Of a DNA stretch of 64,000 bases, positions 56,261 through 64,000 are shown piece by piece. Position 1 is the stretch's first letter. Every line of letters starts with the position of its first letter. A program made the translations under genes and the position numbers. This DNA comes from Diprion similis (lineage: Eukaryota; Arthropoda; Insecta; Hymenoptera; Diprionidae). The stretch is taken from contig NC_060116.1 in the NCBI RefSeq assembly GCF_021155765.1, forward strand, positions 248,001 through 312,000. Reading direction: 5' to 3'. The notes under the pieces are model-generated. The model searched no databases. It saw nothing but the letters and a program-made list of their open reading frames with translations, and was not told where the DNA came from.

Positions 56261-57209
56261 ATGGAGAGTGTCAAGATTCGTAAGCATAGCGATACGCTGA
56301 GTGAAATATCGAAAGCAAGCAATGTCATACGTCGGAAGCACAAGATGATCAAGTTGGACAAAGACACGACCGACCAGGTTATGGGAGAGGTGTTCAAGCC
56401 CCTCGTAACACCGTTGCAAGAATTGGTGGATACTTCGAAGCAGCAGCAGCATATCAAAGAAGAAATTAAAACAGAATCGTCTGATATAGCGATGAAAAAA
56501 AGAAGAAAAAGATGATGCGAGTACCGAGGATGGCGAGGATGAGGGTATGGATGATGAGGAGGATTTTAAGGATGCACACGATAAAACACTGAAATTTGGT
56601 GAAATTTCCACTACAAGCACACCAGTGAGGAAAACAGTGAATCCCGTGGCACGATATTTGAAAATGTTCAGCACAAGTAAAAAGAAGGATTTAGATACAG
56701 CCCATGGCGTTCGAAAGTTGATAAACAGTATGATGATTGGTGATTCACAAATTAGTTTCGTCCATAATCTGATCAACGTGGGAGATGAAAGTTACCAGAG
56801 TACGCCAAGGTTACTCGAATTATTGTTTCAAAAATCACCCGATGCCACGGGTGTAAATGATACGGACAAGAATAATTACATAAAAATTGTAAGGATGACA
56901 AATGCACATCGGAAACGATACCAAGCCGATGGAAGTCTTCGCGATGATTCAAAAAGTGCAAAGTATAGAAATTTCATTGCACAACATCTTGGCTCGCCGA
57001 AAAAGTCCGGTAAAGGCTTACCCGAATATAAGATTGCGCGAAAGGAGAGGCAAGAAGTGGATTACGTCTACTGGGATGATCCAAATGAAATTGTAGATCG
57101 TCTTCAGCTACTTATGGCGTCGCAGGCTGCGGGAAATACCAGCCATTCCAATTAAATAGTCGCCATTATTGAAGAGCTGCGGGAAGCTGGAATCATTCAT
57201 CAGCGGTAG
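56261..57209 (+). pseudogene. Conserved Polinton protein of unknown role, copy B
   Basis: ATG at 56,261. The first 84 codons form a charged helical or coiled-coil region ('VFKPLVTPLQELVD') with a Gln/Glu-rich tail. A +1 shift in an A-rich tract at about 56,490-56,500 moves the frame, and an acidic 'DDEEDF' segment resumes at 56,547. The conserved core ('IGDSQISF', 'GLLELLF', 'NAHRKRY') follows to a TAA at 57,153-57,155. Copy A reads through that position, and the original end is about 57,209. I recognise the core as a widespread Polinton protein whose function I do not know; a virion role is likely from its persistence. Confidence 0.75.
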
Positions 57210-57249
57210 ATCGACATAGATTCGTCATTCCTTCGGTGACCACTTAGCG

Positions 57250-57669
57250 ATGAGCATAGATATATTTGGACGACAGTTGGGCCGTGGTGGGGGTAAAAAA
57301 TTTATTCGTGGACCTCCAGGCGTCGGATTCAAAATCACTCCCGACAATCAGTACGATTTGGACGGTAAACGATTGTGTAACATAGCCGATCCTCAGCAAC
57401 CTAACGATGCTGTTCCCCTGAAAGTTCGAAATAGCTTAAGAGAATCGTACGAAGAGCGCATGAAGAGAATCGATGAGATCCTTAAACCGGTGCGCGCGCG
57501 TAACAGGAGTAATAACGATTACGTAATTGGATTATTGGAGATCGTTCAGAAGCTTCATGCACGAGTAACGTTACTGGAGGAAACCAGCGCGGTATCAGTT
57601 TCGGTCGAGAAACAAAAGCGGTTGGAAGAAGAGTTGAAAAATCGAGTGGCAAAGAGCAAGGAACAATGA
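57250..57669 (+). CDS. Conserved coiled-coil Polinton protein, copy B
   Basis: 139 residues from ATG 57,250, intact. N-terminal half holds 'GPPGVGFKITPDNQYDLDGK' and 'NIADPQQPNDAVPL', a conserved Polinton segment resembling the shaft-like repeats of virion fibre or tail proteins. The C-terminal half (about residue 60 onward) is charged and heptad-like ('LLEIVQKLHARVTLLEE'), probably a coiled coil. A structural or attachment role is inference. The stop overlaps the integrase start as ATGA, suggesting coupled translation from one transcript. Confidence 0.75.
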   Translation: MSIDIFGRQLGRGGGKKFIRGPPGVGFKITPDNQYDLDGKRLCNIADPQQPNDAVPLKVRNSLRESYEERMKRIDEILKPVRARNRSNNDYVIGLLEIVQKLHARVTLLEETSAVSVSVEKQKRLEEELKNRVAKSKEQ

Positions 57670-58586
57670 AGGTGACAATAGCTGCTGAACTTCACAGACC
57701 GGCTCGACGCAATTATCCGCGCCGATTCGTAGATGTACGCGGACTCGATGAGACCTGGCAAGCAGATCTCGTTGACATGACCGCATATAGCTCGCACAAC
57801 AAGGGCTACGAATACCTGCTTACAATCATCGACATATTTTCCAAGTACGCGTAGGCGGTACCGATAAAGTCCAAGAGTGGAAAAGATGTGACTGCCGCCA
57901 TGAAATCCGTACTAACACAGAACCGCATACCAAAGCATCTACACGTCGATCAGGGCAGAGAATTTTACTTCAGCGAATTCAAGACACTTATGAAGCGGCA
58001 CAATATCAACATGTATTCGACATTCAGCAATTTAAAGGCGTCTATATGCGAGCGATTCCATCGAACGTTGAAAAATAAAATGTGGAAGCGGTTTACTCTC
58101 CGAGGATCTCACAAGTGGATTGACATTTTGAGCGATCTAATAAAATCATACAACAACACCAAGCATCGCACGATTCGAATGAAGCCGGTAGATGTCAGCA
58201 CAGTCAACGAAAAACAACTATATCGAAGCGTTTACAAGCCCCGCCAAATCAAGCGGAGTAATCGGAAGCGGAAATTTAAAGTTGGCGATCAAGTCCGGAT
58301 CAGCAAGTACAAAAATGTATTCGAAAAAGGCTATACGCCCAACTGGACGACTGAAATATTCACCGTGAGCGAGGTGAAAAATACCAACCCCCCGACGTAC
58401 AAACTTACCGATTATCAAGATCATTCCATCGAAGGAGGCTTGTACGAGGAAGAACTCAGCAAAGTAAAATATCCCGATGGCTACCTGGTGGAGAAAGTAT
58501 TACGCAAACGTGGGAATCAGCTCTATGTGAAGTGGTTGGGATTTGACAATTCACACAACAGTTGGATAAATGAAACAGACATGTAA
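57666..58586 (+). pseudogene. INT: Retroviral-type integrase with chromodomain, copy B (one TAG)
   Basis: 306 codons from ATG 57,666. DDE integrase (rve fold) that inserts the element into the host genome. Catalytic residues: Asp34 ('WQADLVD'), Asp95 ('HVDQGREF') and Glu129 ('ASICERFHR'), with the 33-residue D-to-E spacing seen in Polintons. A C-terminal SH3-like basic region follows ('FKVGDQVRISKYKNVF'), then a short chromodomain at the end with Tyr, Trp and Trp cage positions ('GYLVEKV', 'VKWLGF', 'NSWIN'). A single TAG at 57,852-57,854 (codon 63) lies between the first two catalytic residues; copy A has TGT there. All else is open. Confidence 0.92.
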
Positions 58587-58615
58587 CATAATTTCTATGT
58601 ATTTTTCAAAATAAC

Positions 58616-58621
58616 AATAAA
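58616..58621 (+). terminator. AATAAA polyadenylation signal, copy B
   Basis: AATAAA 30 bp after the integrase stop. Likely 3' end of the ATPase-to-integrase transcripts. Confidence 0.6.
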
Positions 58622-59002
58622 ACATACAGTTATACAAAATATCTCTACAATTCTTTTCCATATGCACTTATATATCATATCCGTAGCAAAAATAATGATA
58701 CAAGATATTTTTTCCTTACGGTTAATACACATTTTTATTTTTGGAAACTTTTTTTCATTTCTGGAAAACTTTTTTTCATTTTCGGGAAACTTTTTTTCAT
58801 TTCTGGAAAACTTTTTTTACGTGTTAATCAAATGGGGATTTTGTTTTTGAAAAATCTTTTTATCATTTCCGGAAAACTTTTTTTCGTTTCTGGGAAACTT
58901 TTTTTCATTTTTGAATAAATAGTTTGACAAAGGATCGTCCGAGGTGTCGAACGTAAATATTTGCAATGGTTTTATACATACAGCTAATCCGATGATTAGT
59001 TT
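58622..59002. repeat. Convergent intergenic region with T-rich minisatellite
   Basis: Separates the integrase (rightward) and PolB (leftward). From about 58,743 to 58,913 it holds seven or so imperfect units of a 21-22-bp repeat 'ggaaactttttttcatttct', with a break near 58,820-58,855. Copy A has about three units before its breakpoint. The short plus-strand frames across the repeats are not genes. AATAAA-like sequence on the minus strand near 58,730 may end PolB transcripts. Confidence 0.7.
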
Positions 59003-62000
59003 TTATGGGGCAGCAGCAAACCCCCACGGTAAGGTGTCGGTCTGCCCAGGTATCAATTGTCGCTTGTCATCTTGCCAACTCAGAGCCAATTTCTTCTGTA
59101 CGATAGTGCTTACTTGATGTTTTTTGCTACGAATTAGACATTGAGATCGAGCCAATTCCTTGTAAGCCAACAGACAGCGCTTATAATCGTCAAACGTGAT
59201 GGTGTTCAGCGTTGAATTTTTGACACCCTTTGCGAGTTTGCTTACTCTCGTACCATCGGCGTCATCCTCGCCCATCGTTGTAAAGGTGTACAGCTTCGCG
59301 CGCAACTCAATGAACTCTGTCATAATTTTCCCGTTGTTCTCGTCCTTCATTATGCCCAGACGTTTCTTGTTCTTGAGCGGAATACCGTACACATTGTCGG
59401 GAGGGTAGTCCGAGGTGTCAAACATTGAGTCAACATCACGTTTGACGATATCGTAGATGTTGGGTACATTAAATTGGTAAATAAGGCTGTCAGTGTCGGT
59501 GTACAACAATTTAGCTTTTTTGTCGGGAAAATTCGGCTTTATATATTTGTAATGAAAATCGTACAGAATAATTTTCGAAAGGTCTAAGATCGCCGCACCG
59601 ATATAAATTGGTTTATTAAAGTAAACGTTGACACGATTCATTCCTATAATAACCATATCAGTCTCGAATACGGTGCAACTATGAAAGTTTGCCCTAGCGA
59701 TAAGCGCTCTCGCACCACCTCTTCCCTCCCATTTTGTAACTAATCTGACATCCGTGTGATTTCGCACATTCTCCATAGTCTTACCAAACACAGCGTTATT
59801 CATCAATTTGTAAAAGTTTTTCTCAAATTCGTTTCTGGACTGTTTGCGCATGTTGGTGTTGAGCGTGATGTAAGGCTCGAGCCATGGAGAGTGTGCGAAT
59901 TTTAAAACTCTATACACTTTGACTAATTTCAAACCTAAACTCAGACATTGCTTTAAATTTCTGTAGTGTAGTATATACTTCGTTTTGGGGAGAATGGTGG
60001 TGGCGAGTTTAGGGATTTGACTACCTGGCGGCGTGAAATGCTCCGGACAGAGAGGTAGGTCTTTGTGTTCCTCGTGGAGCTCTGTAGGATAGTCCAAGTC
60101 CACCTCCAGGATGTAACCGATCGGCGAATCGTCCGGATGGGTTGTTATATCGATAGGATCATGCTCCCACTCGAACGAGTCGATTGGTAAATGTGCACTC
60201 ATAGCCGCACCGTAAAGATTATTCACATCGTAATACATAAGATACGATTCCACCTTGTTCGGATCAAAATCTTTGCCCATGAATCTGTTATTGGCGCGAG
60301 CGTGTCGATTAGAGCATTGCGCTACGCCACCTCGAATGCCTCTTTCAATAAATAAAGCCATTTCGGGATCATCGAAAAGTTGTAAATTCACGTTTGTGTG
60401 TTTAAGCATCGCGTCAAAAGCAAGCCCCGGCGCCGTGTAGTAGTGCAACGGATCTAAATCGTATGTTTTAAAACAGCTAGCCCGGAAATTTTGGAAAATA
60501 TCAGCAAGTAACAAAACATCAGTCTTTAAATATAAATCGGAATAGGCCCCCAAAGACTCTAAACGGAATTCTTCCCAAACATTTTTAGCGTGCTCATAAT
60601 CGGCGTCTGTGATATTCGAATTGCAGAGGTGCGAGTAGAAATGATTCTTAGCAGGTAATTGAGTTTCGTCGAGTTTCTTCCAACAATCGACGTATTCGTA
60701 AGGAAATACGCCTTTGCGGGTCATCAAGCTGAACTGCGCGGGATTATTGTAAAATTTACGTGTTATACGTTTATCGACATCGCCTAAATATGAAGAAAGT
60801 TCATCAATACTGCTAGCCATAAATCGAAACGAATCGATGAATCTCAAATGCATCATCGTCCCATCAACCTGCTTCGTGAAGGATATATATTTTTCCTTAT
60901 TTATGGGTAGCAGTGTAACCGCTCCGGGAAAAGTTGAAGCTAGGGATTTGATCAAAAAATGTGAATCGTAACCGGACAAATTGTGGAAAACTATTGGAAT
61001 TGTATGCGACTCGTTGAAATTCAAATTACACCGATAATGCGCAGGACCGCGATATTTACCCGTGAAGTGACAATGATCGTGGCACTTTTTCTCCTCCGGA
61101 GTAAACGGCTTTTCACAGATATGACAATTTTTCGCGCGCATGTGACGATCGCGTTGCACTTGGGTCAGAGACTCCATCGGAATTATATTTTTGATTCGTG
61201 ACTCTACTTTAACCGATAAATCTTTAAGCTGCTGCATGAACCAATCTATGCAATCGGTGCCGCGTTTACTGTGAAACTCCGATAAAGTCTCATCGTACGC
61301 GCAATGTACGTAGTATGCTACACTGTGCGGGATATGCTTTTGAATTTCATATGTTTTACGGTTTTGAAATTCATCTACAGGTTCGGATTCTAATATACAT
61401 TCGAGATCGGCGTAAACAACAAACGGGACAGTGCCTTTGTTTTTGAAATTTTTAAACTTTAAATTTAAATCTTCAGATCTTGGAAATTCCATGCGCACTT
61501 CATTCAACATAATACAATCCTGCCGATGGTGGTCGTAGGCGCCTTTCACAGCGAAGTGACACAGGCATCTGTCGCATAAAAACAGATGGCCATCATGTTG
61601 AGACAATTGTTTGCTAACCAATCGTGAGAGATCTTTGATCCAAGCAAAGTGGAATCTTGGTGTGAATTCGCGGTTCACATCATGTTCGGGACAATTGTTA
61701 CTTTCAAGCATTAGAAGATGAATCGTGTCAACGTTTGCGCTGTGCAAATTTTTACTCAAATAAATTGGTACGATGACGCTTTTTGTGGATTTTGCATGGT
61801 GTGAAAAGGTTTCGGATTCTATTCCATATACCTTGATTTGCAAATTATTTAATTTCTCAAACTTTCCCACGTCATGCAGTGTAGCGGGAAATTTGTAACC
61901 TGTGCAGTTGAACTCTAAAATATGCCTACGATAATGATGCACCCTCTGAGCGTCTTTGTTGACCGGGTGGAGGGCTGCAGCTGTGGCCCAGAGAAGACAT

Positions 62001-62971
62001 CTTTCGTCTTCGATTTTCACGTTGACCACCGCCTTCTTGCGCTAAATGTCCTCCGGTAGCGTGACGAATGTTGAAGTCCCCGCGGCGAGAGGCTGGTACC
62101 GGTTGACGTTTACAGCAATATTTAAAATCTCGATCATACTCCAGCCGGAATCGCGTTGTCCGAAATCTTCGACCTTTACGAGCAGTTTGTTCTTTGTCTC
62201 CGCGAACCAACCGTCTATATCACTGGAGGGGAGGATCGTCACGTTGGTTGTATTGAAGCTTTTGACTTCCGCGGTGACCCCCTCGTGCTTTACGTTTTTA
62301 AATTTACACGTCAGTATGACGTTGACCTTCACATTTCCCTCATCACGCTGCACCAGCTTCAATTTTTCGACGGTAATCCGCTGCGCGTCATTCAAAAAGG
62401 CATCCAAATCCTTATGGCCAAGATTGGTCACAATGCCAGTGCGAATCCGGTTAGCAAAAGCGCTATCAACATCATCCCACTGTACACTCACAGAACTGCC
62501 AATATTGCCGCCTATCACCAAACCGTGCTGCCGCTGTTCCTGCTGGATCTTTGCCACCCAGGATTGTATGAGGGAGATCTTATGTTGAATTTGCTGTTTC
62601 GCCCCCACACTCAATCTCGGCTGTTGTAGAATATCTTGCAAATCTTTTATATTTGCCACTCCAATACCGATCCAATGATTAAAGACATAGTGACTTCCTT
62701 CTCCGGGAGTTTGCTCACGCAACAAATTGTACGCCTCCCCCATCTGCTCGACGAGTCCCATGTATGCTTCGGCGGTCATGACTTTGACGTTGGTGACGAT
62801 GATATTCTGAAATTTTAACTTCCACGGGTTGTGTAAGACTGACGAGCCTGCAATGGATGTGCTGTCCTCGTGCCGAAGGATCGGGGGGGGGGGGGGGGGG
62901 GGGTCTCCGCGTTCTGCAGCAGCTGCAGTCTCCAAGATAAAAATTGTAGTCAACCATGTCTGAGCCTGCAC
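59003..62971 (-). pseudogene. POLB: Protein-primed-type DNA polymerase B, one in-frame TAG
   Basis: Polinton family-B polymerase. The main frame (1,008 codons below 62,029) has exonuclease motifs Asp208-x-Glu210 ('YADLE'), 'HNLSGYD' (350-355) and 'YLKTD' (500-504). Polymerase motifs are A 'DVNNLYG' (601-607), B 'KLMNNAVFG' (741-749) and C 'DTDS' (845-848). Zinc fingers: 'CDRC...H...C' near 152-172 and 'CHIC...HDHCH' near 302-321. A TAG at 62,042-62,044 separates it from an in-frame 309-codon N-terminal region that belongs to the same family protein. That region has no in-frame ATG before codon 65 (62,779), only a GTG at 62,971. A 21-G run (62,883-62,903, poly-Pro) lies upstream of that ATG, and another frame with an ATG at 62,957 could join across it. 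Confidence 0.93.
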
Positions 62972-63631
62972 ACGCCCATCCCTACCCTATCAGTGAAAAA
63001 GATAAAACGTTGAAGATACCCTGTGGGAGAATCGGCTGACGAAAAGCGGCTTCGAGCGGCATAGAGATGAATTCTGATCCCTAGACTCTTGACCGGGTGA
63101 TTTATGTTTATGGGATCTGACGAAAAGGACTGAAGAAAAGTCGCATGTGCAACCTATCTAGCAGGGAAAAATCACTCGAGGAAAGGCAGGCAGTGCAGAT
63201 CCATGTTACAAAGTTCTACGATGTTTGACGGGAAAACCTTCCGAGAAGGGTCTTTCGGGTAAAGTGTCTTGAGAAATTTTTTCATGCTACACATCTCGTG
63301 ATAATGATGATGATTTTATGGATTATTCCGGGGAGTAAAATCATGTATTACAAAAATTACACAATTATTTATCATATATTTTCACACAAATGAAATTCAT
63401 AATATTTACATTTATTTTACAAAAACGGATGAAAGTTATGAAGATATATGTATAATTGTAATGGATTAAATAATAATCTTGTTGCATATAACATTTTAAT
63501 TCTATGTATGCGCTAGGATGTAATTACAATCAGTTCTATTTTTTCTAAATATGTAAATAATTTTATTGAATACGGCATTCTTATTATATGTATCAGCGGG
63601 GATGTAATTGTTGTAAATTCTATTGATATTT
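62972..63631. other. AT-rich stretch without a recognised gene
   Basis: No long open frame on either strand. The left third (to about 63,280) is of mixed composition. The rest is AT-rich and contains two diverged copies of a roughly 110-bp unit ('ttctatgtatgcgctaggatgtaatta' near 63,500 and 'tatatgtatcagcggggatgtaatt' near 63,590). No inverse copy of the Polinton left terminus was found. It could be promoter-side flank of PolB and 3' flank of the gene at the edge. Confidence 0.4.
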
Positions 63632-64000
63632 TCAAACATATTGCCTACATTTTTTAGGCAGACGATTGCATTCCAAACAGTCTTTAACCAGAGGGTTTGG
63701 GCCGTCCACTATATCGCCATCGGGTCCGGGTATATAATGCAGGGTACATCTGCGGCAACTGTAGATGCTGGCGTCCATTTTCATATTCTCAGGCAGCTTA
63801 TCCCACACATCATTGATGGAATTTGATGCGAACATGTAGACGAATTCTTTCGGCAAAAAAGCGATATCCTCAGACCTCATTGCTCTTAAACCAGTCAATT
63901 CCTTGTACAAGCGGAGTGATTTCTCGAGAGAGCCGGTACACTCCTTCAAATACCAACTTCTCAGCCGCTGCACGTTCTCAAAGGCACAGTTGTATTCCGG
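63632..64000 (-). CDS. Unknown protein with paired-Cys C-terminus (partial)
   Basis: The open frame enters from the right edge and ends at 63,632; at least 122 codons are visible. I do not recognise the family. The C-terminal 45 residues hold 'CRRC' and then 'CLEC...C', arranged as in a zinc ribbon, with 'HYIPGPDGD' between. The upstream part looks helical ('LEKSLRLYKEL', 'FLPKEFVYMF'). It lies beyond PolB on the same strand, so it may be another gene of copy B (terminal accessory gene) or a neighbouring element or host gene. Confidence 0.5.
   Translation of the reverse strand, partial: PEYNCAFENVQRLRSWYLKECTGSLEKSLRLYKELTGLRAMRSEDIAFLPKEFVYMFASNSINDVWDKLPENMKMDASIYSCRRCTLHYIPGPDGDIVDGPNPLVKDCLECNRLPKKCRQYV

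Larger units (their letters stand above)
51439..62971 (+). mobile_element. Polinton/Maverick copy B (adintovirus-like), left end to PolB
   Basis: Begins with AG at 51,439, preceded by TACAGC. It carries the full Polinton gene set: MCP, mCP, protease and PLA2 (minus), ATPase, conserved unknown, coiled-coil and integrase (plus), and PolB (minus). This set supports classification as a virus-like self-synthesising element. No inverse copy of the left terminus is seen in the rest of the window, so the right end lies beyond 64,000 or has been lost; the end given here is the last base assigned to PolB. Lesions are few: two 1-bp deletions (MCP), one TAA (PLA2), one +1 shift and one TAA (unknown), one TAG each (integrase, PolB). 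Confidence 0.95.

Noticed and set aside
59196..61201. Short plus-strand frames within PolB
   Set aside because: Antisense shadows of a gene whose motifs are clear on the minus strand.
57666..62971. Stop-codon recoding (TAG read as an amino acid) in copy B
   Set aside because: The same element also has TAA stops and 1-bp indels, and other genes in it end normally with TAA, TGA and TAG, so ordinary decay is simpler.
62972..63631. Right terminal inverted repeat of copy B
   Set aside because: I looked for the reverse complement of the left terminus ('gccagaactc', 'cgccgccatt') and did not find it here.

Overview
The window is eukaryotic, most likely insect, genomic DNA. The evidence is long tandem satellites, two tandem copies of a Polinton/Maverick (adintovirus-like) element, a hAT-type foldback MITE and a second cut-and-paste element. 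There is no bacterial-style operon and no rRNA or tRNA gene that I can see. The species cannot be read from the sequence. A hymenopteran host is possible but unproven.

Layout. (1) Bases 1-36,460 are one satellite array of about 130 head-to-tail monomers. The standard monomer is 279 bp. A recurrent short form of 269 bp has an internal deletion. The array is built from multi-monomer blocks that were themselves duplicated: a 1,106-bp tetramer, a 3,337-bp 12-mer, a 3,607-bp 13-mer and an 8,019-bp block of 29 monomers. Its right edge decays through about 750 bp of diverged monomers. (2) Bases 37,213-39,570 are an unrelated satellite of about 153 bp, split by an 856-bp single-copy insertion that looks like a gene 3' end on the minus strand. 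(3) Bases 39,571-40,150 are unassigned. (4) Bases 40,151-50,550 are Polinton copy A. It is heavily broken, carries a 639-bp hAT-like MITE in its ATPase gene and a 2.7-kb TA-flanked element after its integrase gene, and lacks PolB. (5) Bases 50,551-51,438 are unassigned. (6) From 51,439 there is Polinton copy B, better preserved and running through PolB to at least 62,971. (7) A partial unknown gene with Cys pairs runs off the right edge.

Polinton gene plan, same order in both copies. Minus strand: double-jelly-roll major capsid protein (MCP), penton-like minor capsid protein (mCP), adenain-like cysteine protease, PLA2-domain protein. Then an 88-bp divergent promoter with two opposed TATA boxes. 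Plus strand: FtsK/HerA-type packaging ATPase, a conserved Polinton protein of unknown role, a coiled-coil Polinton protein, and a retroviral-type integrase with a C-terminal chromodomain. PolB lies on the minus strand, convergent with the integrase (copy B only). Together these would give self-synthesis (PolB), integration (integrase) and a virion (MCP, mCP, protease, ATPase, PLA2).

In copy B the mCP, protease, ATPase and coiled-coil genes are open. MCP, PLA2, the unknown-role gene, integrase and PolB each carry one or a few lesions. The lesions in A and B are almost all different, so the parental elements were less damaged when the two were established. A 343-bp tract over the protease is perfectly identical between copies that otherwise differ by several per cent, which suggests gene conversion.
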